From Pseudomonas sp. LS-2 (lineage in GTDB: Bacteria > Pseudomonadota > Gammaproteobacteria > Pseudomonadales > Pseudomonadaceae), in NCBI RefSeq assembly GCF_003605735.1, contig NZ_QXTJ01000026.1, positions 5,330-69,329 of the forward strand: DNA of 64,000 nucleotides, in the 5' to 3' direction. The notes beneath the pieces are model-generated. The model saw only the letters and a list, made by a program, of their open reading frames with translations, was not told the DNA's origin and did no database searches. This document shows positions 51,982-60,725 of the stretch, piece after piece. The position numbers were made by a program, and so were the translations under genes. The first letter of the stretch is position 1. Each line of letters opens with the position of its first letter.

Positions 51982-52307
51982 ACGCCGCTTCCCTGGGTGT
52001 CCAGCAGGACCATGCCGCCTTCGACCTTGACTGGATAGGTCTTGAGATTGATGCACGCCGGTGCGTTCAGTGCCTTGCCATTTCGGTAATCGAAACGCCC
52101 GTTGTGCTTGGGGCACTCGATGACGAAATCCATCACCAGTCCGTCCGCCAGGTGGATCTTTTCGTGGGTGCAGAGCCCGTCGGTGGCGAAGTATTCGCTG
52201 TTCTGCGAGCGATAGACCGCATAGGTTTTCTGTTGATGATCGAAGCGAATGACGTCCTCTTCATCGATTTCGTCGACGTGACAAACCGCTACCCATTGAT
52301 TGCTCAT
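51978..52307 (-). CDS. Rieske-type 2Fe-2S ferredoxin (MocE family)
   Basis: A 109-residue Rieske ferredoxin. The cluster ligands are Cys46 and His48 (CTH) and Cys65 and His68 (CPKH), in the standard CxH-N16-CxxH order. MocE-type ferredoxins donate electrons to fatty-acid-desaturase-like oxygenases in rhizopine (methyl-scyllo-inosamine) catabolism. It lies between the oxygenase gene (gap 35 bases) and the reductase (4-base overlap), so the three are one functional unit. Confidence 0.9.
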   Translation of the reverse strand: MSNQWVAVCHVDEIDEEDVIRFDHQQKTYAVYRSQNSEYFATDGLCTHEKIHLADGLVMDFVIECPKHNGRFDYRNGKALNAPACINLKTYPVKVEGGMVLLDTQGSGV

Positions 52308-52342
52308 GGCAGTGCTCTCTTGTTCTGGTTGGGTGGGGTGTT

Positions 52343-53440
52343 TCAGCTGAACGCCGACTCCTGATGGTCAGCGGTCTGAGCAGATTCGGGAGCCGCTTCC
52401 TTGATCGGGCGTTTGATATAGAACGACGGATCTTTGCGCTGCCTGAGCAAGGTCGGAATGATTTCCCGGTATGCCTCGACAAGGCTCTTGTACGGCGGCG
52501 GGCAATCGTCCTTTATTTCTTCGTGAAGTTTCGCCAGCGCGTGATAAGGCACCATCGGAAACATGTGATGTTCCAGGTGGTAATTCATGTCCGAATAAAA
52601 GAACCGAAATACCGGATTCATATAAATCGTGCGGCAGTTCTTGCGATGGTCCAGCTCGTCTTCTGCCAGGCCTACATGTTGGGTCAGGCCGAACACATAA
52701 CTCAGCCAGCCGCCATACATCGTCGGCAGCAGCACATACATCAGCGGCAGCCAGGAATTGAGGTACAGCGCCGAGGCGATCACCAGACCATGAAGTGCCA
52801 GCCAGATCCGCGCAGTGCGGTAGACCTTGGGCCATTCGGATTCGGGAACGAAGATTTTCTCTTCGGCGCTCATCTGCCCCGACCCGTGCAGGAACAGCGA
52901 TTTGAAGCTGTTGTAGACGTGGGGCAGCGAGAAAAATTTGAGGACGATCATGTTCAGGCGCGGTGGCCGTGGCTCGACGATTTCAGGATCACGGCCGACG
53001 ATGATGGTGTCGGTGTGATGACGGGCATGGCTCCAGCGCCAGACCTGCGGTTCGTACATGACCATGAAGCACGCGAGCTGGTAAACCACGTCGTTCATCC
53101 TGCGCGTCTTGAACGCCGTGCCGTGGCCGGTTTCATGCCAGCGCGAGTTGGCGGCGGTGCCGTACAACAATCCGTAGACCAGAAAGAACGGCACGCAGGC
53201 CGCACTGCCCCAAAGCACATAGCCGCCCAGGCCGCTGAGGACCATGGCGCCCAGCCACAGGGCGGTGTCGCGAATGGCCCGGCCATCGCTGCGTTGCATC
53301 AGTTCCTTCATGCGTTTGCGCGGCACCGGGCACTGGTACCAGACCGCCGATACGAGCCCGGCCTCTTCGGCCAACCGGGCCTGTTCACCGGTCAGGCTGT
53401 AATCTTTTCCACGTCCAGGATCGAAAGGTATCTGGGACAT
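52343..53440 (-). CDS. Di-iron fatty-acid-desaturase-like oxygenase (MocD-like)
   Basis: A 365-residue membrane protein with helices around 60-95 and 215-245 and the three His boxes of the desaturase/AlkB group: HETGH at 102, HARHH at 138 and HLEHH near 290. In rhizobial MocD this enzyme, with MocE and MocF, demethylates 3-O-methyl-scyllo-inosamine. Here the same trio suggests demethylation or hydroxylation of an unidentified compound. ATG 53440 has GGAGAA upstream. It is divergent from a LacI gene, with a palindrome between them. Confidence 0.85.
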   Translation of the reverse strand: MSQIPFDPGRGKDYSLTGEQARLAEEAGLVSAVWYQCPVPRKRMKELMQRSDGRAIRDTALWLGAMVLSGLGGYVLWGSAACVPFFLVYGLLYGTAANSRWHETGHGTAFKTRRMNDVVYQLACFMVMYEPQVWRWSHARHHTDTIIVGRDPEIVEPRPPRLNMIVLKFFSLPHVYNSFKSLFLHGSGQMSAEEKIFVPESEWPKVYRTARIWLALHGLVIASALYLNSWLPLMYVLLPTMYGGWLSYVFGLTQHVGLAEDELDHRKNCRTIYMNPVFRFFYSDMNYHLEHHMFPMVPYHALAKLHEEIKDDCPPPYKSLVEAYREIIPTLLRQRKDPSFYIKRPIKEAAPESAQTADHQESAFS

Positions 53441-53527
53441 TGTTATTGTTCTCCGAAGGTTGAATACCGCGCCGTTTAGTCACTTCGCTGACTCCAACTA
53501 TAGAGATGCCCATGCCTGCCACAAGCG

Positions 53528-53549
53528 CTTGAAAGTATTCTCTCTCAAG
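53528..53549. promoter_or_regulatory. Candidate LacI operator upstream of the MocD-like gene
   Basis: CTTGAAAG (53528-53535) and CTCTCAAG (53542-53549) pair at 7 of 8 positions with a 6-base centre. It lies 88 bases from the MocD-like start and 72 bases from the LacI start. Confidence 0.5.
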
Positions 53550-53621
53550 CTATCATCCAGCCCTGATTGCGCTTGATGGTTTTCTATCACAGCGCTGGCG
53601 ATTCCCATCGGCCAAGGCTCC

Positions 53622-54665
53622 ATGAATAATAAAAAACGCCCGACCATCGCGACCGTTGCGCAGCATGCCAACCTGAGCGTCGCCACCGTCGACCGCGTGC
53701 TCAACGCGCGCGCGCCGGTCAATCCGCAGACCGCCGAGAAGGTCCACGAAGCCGCTGAAGCGGTAGGCTATTTCGCCGCCCGCCTGATCTCGCAACGCAT
53801 CAACGAAAAGAAACCCGCCTACCACTTCGGCTTCCTGTTGCTGGGCACTTCGCAGACGTTCTACAAGACCTTGAGCGACGCCATCGTCGAGCAGGCGCGG
53901 GATGCGCGGGCGGCAAACATCGTCTGTCATGTCGACTTGATTCACGATCGCTCGCCCCAGGCCATTGCCCGCCAGATTCATCAAATGGCCGAGCCCTGCG
54001 ACTGCATTGCGCTGGTCAGTTTCGAGCACCCGGCGATCATCGAGGCCATCGAGCAAGTGCGTCAGCGCGGGGTGCACGTGGTGTCGCTTCTGACCGAATT
54101 GCCGACGCTGCACCCGGGGGCGTATGTCGGAACGGACAATCATGAAGTCGGGCGCACGGCCGCCTGGCTGATCGCTCATGGTTCGCATCCGGCCGGCGGC
54201 AGCGTCGCGGTGATGCTCGGCGGGCACCGCTTTCTCGGGCATGAACAACGGGAAGCGGGGGTGCGCAGTTTCTTCGAAGAAAAGGCCCCGCAGTTTCGGG
54301 TACTGCCGCCGATCATCACCCTGGACAACGGCGCAATCACTGAAGAGGCGACGCTGGATTTGCTGGCGAGGCATCAAGACCTTCGCGGCATCTATGTCGC
54401 CGGCGGTGGCGTCGAGGGCGTGATCAACGCGCTGGCCGCCACGCCGCAGCGCCCACCGATGTGCGTGATTCTCCAGGAGCCCACGGTGGAATCGCGCCAG
54501 GCCATGCGCAAGGGGCTGGTCACTCTGGTGATCGACTCACAACCGCGGCTGATCGCCAAGGAGCTGATCGAACTGATGGTGCAACTGCCCAAGGCACACG
54601 CCATCGATCCGCAACGACACCGGGTGCTGGTGCCGTTGCAGATCGTGACGCCGGAGAATATCTAG
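53622..54665 (+). CDS. LacI-family regulator (TVDRVL subgroup)
   Basis: A 347-residue regulator. HTH at residues 8-30 (TIATVAQHANLSVATVDRVLNAR), where the TVDRVL in place of TVSRVL marks a subgroup often tied to polyol or inositol use. A periplasmic-binding-protein-like effector domain follows (GFLLLGTSQTFYKTL, NIVCHVDL, GTDNHEVGRTAA). Divergence from the MocD operon makes it the likely regulator. A second LacI of the same subgroup is at 57198. Confidence 0.88.
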   Translation: MNNKKRPTIATVAQHANLSVATVDRVLNARAPVNPQTAEKVHEAAEAVGYFAARLISQRINEKKPAYHFGFLLLGTSQTFYKTLSDAIVEQARDARAANIVCHVDLIHDRSPQAIARQIHQMAEPCDCIALVSFEHPAIIEAIEQVRQRGVHVVSLLTELPTLHPGAYVGTDNHEVGRTAAWLIAHGSHPAGGSVAVMLGGHRFLGHEQREAGVRSFFEEKAPQFRVLPPIITLDNGAITEEATLDLLARHQDLRGIYVAGGGVEGVINALAATPQRPPMCVILQEPTVESRQAMRKGLVTLVIDSQPRLIAKELIELMVQLPKAHAIDPQRHRVLVPLQIVTPENI

Positions 54666-54707
54666 CGGGCGTCCGATTATGGCTCCTGAGTCCTGGATCC
54701 TAGCTCT

Positions 54708-55021
54708 TGATTCTGGCCGCAGGCCGTGGGAGCCCGACTTGTCGGCGATCGGCTGCGCAGCAGTCGTCAAACCGGCTCATACCGACGTATCTGACACAAC
54801 AATCTCACCTGTAGCAGTCCGGCCGGGCGGCGTTCCGTTCGCCGGCGGTAGCGATTTCAAGAACGCCACCGCCGGCAAGCCGTGCTGCTACAGAGCGCGG
54901 CAACTCGGCTAACGCGGCTTATCAGGCAAACCGCTTCTACAGGGGTTTGTTGCCGCTTCGCGCCAGATCGTCGGCAAGCCGGAGCGCCACCCCGACAACC
55001 TCCCACGCCTTCGGCAAAAGC
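54708..55021. repeat. Nested repeat: long-arm family flanking a REP pair
   Basis: The outer arms 54708-54751 and 54964-55021 belong to the same family as the array at 45.4-46.35 kb. Inside lies a REP pair at 54811-54891 (GTAGCAGTCC... with ...GTGCTGCTAC). The whole 360-base stretch between the LacI and PhyH genes is non-coding. Confidence 0.75.
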
Positions 55022-55028
55022 AACCGTG

Positions 55029-56180
55029 CTACGCCAACCGCTTGGCCCGCATCACCTCCACCGCCTCGGCGAACCGCCCCACCTCCCAACGTTCACCCAG
55101 CGCCAGTTCCATCAACTGTTGCCCGGTCTGTGGCGCCATGCCGTGCAGCGGCGGATCGGTGTCCAGGTTGGTCGGGAACGAATAGCCATCGGCACTCATG
55201 GCAATCACCGCCTGCATGCCCTCCTCGTCCAGTTCGCCCTGCTCCAGCTGCTTGAGCATCAAAGGGTAGAGCGCCAGCATCATCTTCTCGCGGTTGACGG
55301 TTTCCATGGGCTTGCCGAACGCCGAGGAAATCTGCAGCAGGTTGGCCATGCGAAACTGATCGGTCGTGCGGTTGGTCCCTGCGGCATGAAACAGCGCCGG
55401 ATTGAAGAACAGCAGATCCCCCTTGTTCAACGGCAACTGAATCGCGTGGCGCGTGAAGTAGTCGATGAAGCCCTGATCACGCCACGCCAGATAGCCCAGT
55501 TCGTAATGTTGAGAGAACGGCAGCAACAGGGTCGGTCCGGTTTCCAACGGCATGTCAGTGTGGGCGACGGCCCCTTGCAACGTCAGGTGCTGCGACAGCC
55601 GATGCATCGGCAAGGGGAAACGTGCGGCCACCTCGTCGCTCTGAAAGCCCAGGTGATAGTCGCGATGGGGTTGCTGCGCCTGACCGCCCGGTGTCACCAC
55701 GTTGACCTGCGCCGTGGCCTGGAAATACGGCCCCAGCCACGCCTCGGCAATCAGCCCGAGCAACGGGTTGGCGTAGTACTCGATGAACGAGTCGGGCGAA
55801 TGCTCGGCGGCCTTTTGCAGGGAGTTCCAGATGCGTTGATTGGCCCCCGCCTTGGCGAAATGATCCGCTCGCACGCCGCTCTCGGCTTCGACGGCGATGA
55901 TCTGGCGGAACACCTCGCTCTGGCGGTCGACCACGGCATGATCGGGGAATGCACTGCGCACCACCATGACCCCGGGGCCATCGCGGAACAGATGGTGCAG
56001 CTCGCTGAGCATCCCTTGCCGGTCTTGTCGTGCGGCAGTGCTCAACGTGTCGGCGTCATAGATCAGCACCCGGCTGACCACCTCCTGGGCGAGGGGGTAG
56101 TGCGCAAGGTTCACCGGTTGGTCGCACAACGCTGCGAAGGCTTGAACGTCGATGTCCCGAGAAGTCGCGAACAGGCTCAC
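55029..56180 (-). CDS. Phytanoyl-CoA dioxygenase family Fe(II)/2-oxoglutarate enzyme
   Basis: A 383-residue protein starting at GTG 56180, coupled to the SDR stop. The iron triad is visible: His172 and Asp174 (QPHRDYHLGF) and His265 (FHAAGTN), with Arg277 a candidate 2-oxoglutarate ligand. PhyH-type enzymes hydroxylate small molecules beyond phytanoyl-CoA, including osmolytes and antibiotics. In an operon with an SDR it suggests oxidation of a hydroxylated intermediate. The substrate is unknown. Confidence 0.85.
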   Translation of the reverse strand: MSLFATSRDIDVQAFAALCDQPVNLAHYPLAQEVVSRVLIYDADTLSTAARQDRQGMLSELHHLFRDGPGVMVVRSAFPDHAVVDRQSEVFRQIIAVEAESGVRADHFAKAGANQRIWNSLQKAAEHSPDSFIEYYANPLLGLIAEAWLGPYFQATAQVNVVTPGGQAQQPHRDYHLGFQSDEVAARFPLPMHRLSQHLTLQGAVAHTDMPLETGPTLLLPFSQHYELGYLAWRDQGFIDYFTRHAIQLPLNKGDLLFFNPALFHAAGTNRTTDQFRMANLLQISSAFGKPMETVNREKMMLALYPLMLKQLEQGELDEEGMQAVIAMSADGYSFPTNLDTDPPLHGMAPQTGQQLMELALGERWEVGRFAEAVEVMRAKRLA

Positions 56181-57034
56181 AACCCTGCTCCTTTCACCCC
56201 GTCCAGGGTCAGCGGCGCATCGGGACGCGGTGTCGAACTGTCACCACAGCCCATGATGCCCTGCTCCATGTCGATCACGGAGCCGGTGGTCATGCCCGAC
56301 TGATCGGAGAGCAGATAAGCGACGCTGTTGGCCACTTCCTGGGGCTTGAGCAAACGGCCGAACGGTGCCTGCGCTTCGGCGCGGGGCAGCCAGCCGTCAT
56401 CGGCGCCATGGTACTGGCGCTGGATCTGGTCTTCGTGGGGGGTGTCCATCCAGCCGATGTTCAGGCCGTTGACGCGAATGCGATTGCGCAAAGTACTGAA
56501 CGCAACGTTCTTGGTGAGGATCGCCAGCGCGCCCTTGGACGCCGCGTAGGCCGAGAGAAACGACTGCCCGCCATGGCCGGATACGCTGAGAATGCTGACG
56601 ATCGAGCCTTCGACATCGTTGGCGATCATCAGCTTGATGCATTCCTGCATGAGGAAAAACGGCGCTCTGACGTTGACCGCGAAGATGCGGTCGAACAACG
56701 CCGGTGAGGTGTCGAGGATGCTGCCGCGATCCGACATTCCGGCGCAGTTGACCAAACCGTGTACAGTCCCGAAGTGTTCCTTGGCGGCGGCGACGACGCG
56801 ACGGCAGTCGTCGACGTTTTCCATGTCCGCCTCGACGAAGAAAGCCTGGCAGTCCAGTTCGGCCAGTTGCCGCACCTGCTGTTCCCCCTTGTCGCGACTG
56901 CGTCCGCAGATGATCAGACCCGCCGCCCCCCGCTGCGCAAGGGTATGTGCCACGGCAGCGCCCAGGCCCTGGGTGCTGCCGGTGACGACGAAATAACGAC
57001 CGGTGAACGAGGTAGAAAGATCCAATGCTGACAT
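56177..57034 (-). CDS. Short-chain dehydrogenase/reductase
   Basis: About 285 residues from ATG 57034 (AGGAG six bases before). Classical SDR motifs: TGSTQGLG at 18-25, NCAG at 96-99, catalytic Ser150, Tyr163 and Lys167 (YAASK). Likely NAD-dependent oxidation of an alcohol or sugar. The open frame continues to 57109 but that leader lacks a start site. It is the first gene of the SDR-PhyH unit and divergent from the second LacI gene. Confidence 0.88.
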   Translation of the reverse strand: MSALDLSTSFTGRYFVVTGSTQGLGAAVAHTLAQRGAAGLIICGRSRDKGEQQVRQLAELDCQAFFVEADMENVDDCRRVVAAAKEHFGTVHGLVNCAGMSDRGSILDTSPALFDRIFAVNVRAPFFLMQECIKLMIANDVEGSIVSILSVSGHGGQSFLSAYAASKGALAILTKNVAFSTLRNRIRVNGLNIGWMDTPHEDQIQRQYHGADDGWLPRAEAQAPFGRLLKPQEVANSVAYLLSDQSGMTTGSVIDMEQGIMGCGDSSTPRPDAPLTLDGVKGAGL

Positions 57035-57095
57035 GCCTGTCTCCTGCTGTTGTTGTTTTTGGCTGCGGATGCTCGCCGTGTAGATAGAATTTAAT

Positions 57096-57118
57096 TTCCA
57101 TCTGTACAACGATTGGAA
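57096..57118. promoter_or_regulatory. Candidate LacI operator in the SDR-LacI divergent region
   Basis: TTCCA (57096-57100) and TGGAA (57114-57118) flank 13 bases, with GAT/ATC-like extension inside. It is 62 bases from the SDR start and 80 bases from the LacI start. It does not resemble the palindrome at 53528. Confidence 0.4.
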
Positions 57119-57197
57119 CTGAGACTAGCATTGCGAACACCTCACACAGGCCCGAATCGACCTCAACAAGACCTCAATAGAGGCTCAGGGGATTCCC

Positions 57198-58223
57198 ATG
57201 CTTGACCGCGCCAGACGTTTTTCCATCAAGCAGATCGCCGCCCAGGCCGGCGTCAGCAAAGCCACGGTCGACCGCGTCCTGCACGAGCGCGGCAGCGTGC
57301 ACTACCAGACCAACCGACGCATTCAGCAAGCCCTCGAGGAACTCGAGGCCCAGGAGAAATCCGGGCCTGCCGTGGGCCGCACCTTCCACATCGACATCAT
57401 CCTGCACACGCCCAAACGCTTCAGCGATGCAGTGCAGGAAGCCATTCACGCGCAACTCGGCAGTCTGGCGCCCTTTCGTGTGTTTCCGCGTTTTCACCTG
57501 TACCAAGAGATCGACACCCAGCAGATGCACGACCTCATCCTGCGCTGCGCGGGCAAAGGCAGTCAGGGTGTCATCCTCAAAGCGGCAGACGAGCCGCAGA
57601 TCAACGAAGCGGTGAATCGAGTGACGGCGGCCGGCGTTCCGGTGGTGACGCTGGTGTCCGACCTGCCTCAGAGCGAGCGCATCGGCTACATCGGCATGGA
57701 CAACCGCACCGCCGGGCAGACCGCCGCCTACCTGATGTCCAGTTGGCTCGACAAGAACGCACAAGACGTCGCCGTCGTCATCAGCAGCGACCTGTTCCGT
57801 GGCGAGGAAGAGCGCGAGATGGGCTTTCGCACCTGGCTGCGCAGCCGTGCGCCGCATCTGCGCGTCGTCGACATCACAGGAGGCTTCGGCGTCTATGAGC
57901 CGACCCTCGAACGGGTGACTCAGGCGTTGCAGGACAACCCGTCGATCAAGGCCATCTACAGCGTTGGCGGCGGCAACCGCGCCATCGTCGATGCCTTTGC
58001 CGCGCTCGACAGAACGCTTGCGGTGTTCATCGGCCACGACCTGGACCAGGAAAACCGCCAGCTACTGGCCGAAGAAAAAATCGCAGCGATCATCGACCAC
58101 AACCTGCAGGTCGATGCCCGCCACGCGTTCCTGCACATCCTGCAGTTTCACCGGCTGTGGAAGGTCGATCCGATACCCGCTTCACAGGTGCAGATCGTCA
58201 CGCCGTTCAACCTGGCCCATTGA
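57198..58223 (+). CDS. LacI-family regulator (TVDRVL subgroup), second copy
   Basis: A 341-residue regulator similar in layout to the one at 53622: HTH FSIKQIAAQAGVSKATVDRV at 8-27, then an effector domain (FHIDIILHTPKRFSDAVQEA, MDNRTAGQTAAYLM, ITGGFGVYEP). It is followed 72 bases later by the Gfo/Idh dehydrogenase gene. It probably controls both that gene and the divergent SDR-PhyH pair. Confidence 0.88.
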   Translation: MLDRARRFSIKQIAAQAGVSKATVDRVLHERGSVHYQTNRRIQQALEELEAQEKSGPAVGRTFHIDIILHTPKRFSDAVQEAIHAQLGSLAPFRVFPRFHLYQEIDTQQMHDLILRCAGKGSQGVILKAADEPQINEAVNRVTAAGVPVVTLVSDLPQSERIGYIGMDNRTAGQTAAYLMSSWLDKNAQDVAVVISSDLFRGEEEREMGFRTWLRSRAPHLRVVDITGGFGVYEPTLERVTQALQDNPSIKAIYSVGGGNRAIVDAFAALDRTLAVFIGHDLDQENRQLLAEEKIAAIIDHNLQVDARHAFLHILQFHRLWKVDPIPASQVQIVTPFNLAH

Positions 58224-58295
58224 CGCCCTTTTCATCCAGAAAACAGACATGCATCAACCGATCTACCCACAACAACAATCCAAGGAGATCCACCC

Positions 58296-59294
58296 ATGCT
58301 ACGCATCGCAGTCCTCGGCGCAGGCCGCATCGCCAACATTCATGCCGCCAACGTCGCGGCCAACCCTGATGTGCAACTGTCGGTCATCGCCGACCCATGG
58401 CGCGAAGGTGTCGACACACTGGCCGCAAAACTGGGTTGCGCGGCGGCCTATGACTGCGCCGAGGCGATTGCCCGGGATGACGTGGACGCGGTGGTGATCG
58501 GCACGCACACCGATACTCACATCGACTATATGCTGCGCGCCGTGAAACTGGGCAAACCGGTGCTCTGCGAGAAACCCATCGACCTGGACTTCGCCAAGGC
58601 CGCGCAAGCGGTGGCTGATGTCGAGCGCCTGAATGGCAAAGTCATGCTCGGCTTCAACCGCCGGTTCGACCCGGACACCCTGCAAATGCGCAAGGCGATT
58701 GCCGAGGGCAGCATCGGCGACGTGCGTCAGGTGGTGATCACCAGCCGCGATCCGGGGCTGGCCTCGCTGGACAACCTCAAGCACTCCGGTGGCATCTTTC
58801 GCGACATGACCATTCACGATTTCGATACGGCGCGCACGCTGCTGGGCGAAGAGCCGGTCGAGGTGTTCGCCATCGCCAGTCGCCTGGTGGAACCTGCGCT
58901 CGCGCAACTGGACGATTGGGACAGCGTGATGGTCCTGCTGCGCACCGCCTCCGGCAAGCAATGCCACATCAACTGCTGCCGTGAAGCGGTCTATGGCTAT
59001 GACCAGCGCCTGGAAGTGTTCGGGTCCAAAGGCATGCTCCTCAACGACAACCACCGCCCGAGCACCGTACGCAGCTACAGCGCCAGCCAGACCGAAGTGC
59101 GCGAACCGCTGCTGAACTTCTTCCTCGAACGCTATGCCGATTCGTACCGCAACGAACTGAACCAGTTCCTCGATGCCGTGCGCGCGGGCGAGCCACTGCC
59201 GACCAATGCGCGCGATGGCCTGAAAGCGTTGCACCTGGCGAACTGCGCGCTGGAATCGATCAAGACCGGGCGTGCAGTGGAGGTCGAGGTATGA
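58296..59294 (+). CDS. Gfo/Idh/MocA family dehydrogenase (inositol 2-dehydrogenase-like)
   Basis: A 332-residue NAD-dependent enzyme with a strong AAGGAG before ATG 58296. Rossmann loop LGAGRIANIHA at 7-17, the conserved EKP at 92-94 with the catalytic Lys, and GGIFRDMTIHDFD near residue 168, whose Asp and His complete the inositol dehydrogenase-type active site. IolG and MocA both belong here. It oxidises a cyclitol or a sugar-like alcohol; with the MocDE-type oxygenase nearby, a rhizopine- or inositol-like substrate is plausible but not shown. Confidence 0.87.
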   Translation: MLRIAVLGAGRIANIHAANVAANPDVQLSVIADPWREGVDTLAAKLGCAAAYDCAEAIARDDVDAVVIGTHTDTHIDYMLRAVKLGKPVLCEKPIDLDFAKAAQAVADVERLNGKVMLGFNRRFDPDTLQMRKAIAEGSIGDVRQVVITSRDPGLASLDNLKHSGGIFRDMTIHDFDTARTLLGEEPVEVFAIASRLVEPALAQLDDWDSVMVLLRTASGKQCHINCCREAVYGYDQRLEVFGSKGMLLNDNHRPSTVRSYSASQTEVREPLLNFFLERYADSYRNELNQFLDAVRAGEPLPTNARDGLKALHLANCALESIKTGRAVEVEV

Positions 59295-59684
59295 CGGGGC
59301 CGCGTTGAATCCCCCCCTTTTAGCAGCACGGCTTGCCGGCGGTGGCGACACTGGGACCGCCACCGCCGGCGAGCCGGACAGCTACAGGGGAGAGTTGTGT
59401 CAGATACGTTGGTATGAGCAGACCGGATGGTGATGGGTTATTCGGTCATCACGCATCAAAACGGTGCCGCATTCGCGCATTGTCGGTTCGTTCCAAAACG
59501 GCAACGCCGCCCTCTTCCTGTCCATTTCTCACCATTCACACCATTGCAGCCACATAACCTGACCAAACGTGACAACAGCATGTCCACCCCGGACATGGCC
59601 TGCAAAGCGGACTGGAAATCGCACCTATCGCTCTGAAGCTGCTCCACCTGGCAGCGCAGACAACAGCGACAAGGGGCGAACATC
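59295..59684. other. Gap before the nitrile hydratase operon
   Basis: It holds the REP pair at 59321-59385 and a hairpin CATGTCC/GGACATG (59579-59585 with 59591-59597, loop ACCCC), about 88 bases before the CobW-like start. The operon promoter should be here. No cobalamin riboswitch or other RNA is recognised. Confidence 0.5.
59321..59385. repeat. REP inverted-repeat pair
   Basis: TAGCAGCACGGCTTGCCGGC on the left and GCCGGCGAGCCGGACAGCTA on the right with GGTGGCG/CGCCACC-like inner arms. It lies directly after the inositol dehydrogenase-like gene. Confidence 0.85.
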
Positions 59685-60659
59685 ATGGCGATCGGCAAAA
59701 TTCCCGTAACGGTCATTTCCGGGTTTCTCGGCGCAGGCAAGACCACACTGGTCAATCACCTGCTGAGCCAGAACCGGGAGTACCGGATTGGCGTGGTGGT
59801 CAACGAGTTCGGCGAGGTCGGCATCGATGGCCAGTTGATCGTTTCCGAGCAAGAGGCGCTGATCGAGATCAACAACGGCTGCGTGTGCTGCACGGTGCGC
59901 GCCGATCTGGTCGCCAGCGTGAAGGAGATGCTCGAGCTGGCGGGTCATCGACTGGACCGTCTGATCATCGAAACTTCGGGGCTGGCCGACCCGGCGCCGG
60001 TGTTGCAGACGTTCCTCGCCGACCCGGATCTGCGCAGCCGGGTCGAACTCGAATCGGTGATAACGGTGGTCGACGCGCTGCACCTGAACGGTCAGTTGAG
60101 CGACGAAATCGTCCGCGAGCAGATCGCCTTCGCCGACACCCTGATTCTCAACAAGACCGATCTGGTCAGTCAGCAGGCGCTGGCGAACATTGGCAATCAG
60201 GTGCGCCTGGTCAATCGCACGGCCAGCGTGCTGCACACCGCCCATTCCCGCGTCCCGGTGGATGCCCTGCTCGGCACCAGGCGTTTCTCCCTGCCGAACC
60301 TGCTGATGATCGAGCCGGACATTCTCGAAGACGAGGGCCACGATCATGAACACGACGCTTCGATTTCATCCTGCTCGGTTGTCACCTCCGGCGCGCTGGA
60401 CCCCGAGCGTTTCAACCGCTGGATCAACCAGTTGGTCAACGATCAGGGTCAACGCCTGATGCGCATGAAGGGCCTGCTGAATTTCTCCAGCGAGGCTCGC
60501 CGCTTCCACTTCCACAGCGTGCATATGTTGCTGGAGGCCGTGCCCGGCCGCCGCTGGGAAGACCACGAAACCCGTGACAACCGCTTCGTGTTCATCGGTC
60601 GCGACCTGGACAGCGAACAGCTGCGCCAGGGCTTTCTCGACTGTCTGCACGCGGCTTGA
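59685..60659 (+). CDS. CobW/G3E family GTPase (metal chaperone for nitrile hydratase)
   Basis: A 324-residue G3E GTPase: Walker A GFLGAGKT at 13-20, the metal-binding CxCC motif (CVCC, residues 66-69), NKTD guanine-specificity motif near residue 158 and a His/Asp-rich insert (EGHDHEHD, near 218) before the C-terminal CobW domain. Such proteins deliver metals to target enzymes. As the first gene of a cobalt-type nitrile hydratase operon, cobalt delivery is the natural inference. Confidence 0.88.
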   Translation: MAIGKIPVTVISGFLGAGKTTLVNHLLSQNREYRIGVVVNEFGEVGIDGQLIVSEQEALIEINNGCVCCTVRADLVASVKEMLELAGHRLDRLIIETSGLADPAPVLQTFLADPDLRSRVELESVITVVDALHLNGQLSDEIVREQIAFADTLILNKTDLVSQQALANIGNQVRLVNRTASVLHTAHSRVPVDALLGTRRFSLPNLLMIEPDILEDEGHDHEHDASISSCSVVTSGALDPERFNRWINQLVNDQGQRLMRMKGLLNFSSEARRFHFHSVHMLLEAVPGRRWEDHETRDNRFVFIGRDLDSEQLRQGFLDCLHAA

Positions 60660-60725
60660 GCTTTCTGACCTGCCCGCGCCACCGCCAACACAACGCCTCT
60701 CAACCAACAGACAGGAAATGACTCC

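Noticed and set aside
59386-59684. Cobalamin riboswitch before the cobalt-related operon
   Set aside because: No B12-box-like conserved core was found; only a 7-bp hairpin is present.
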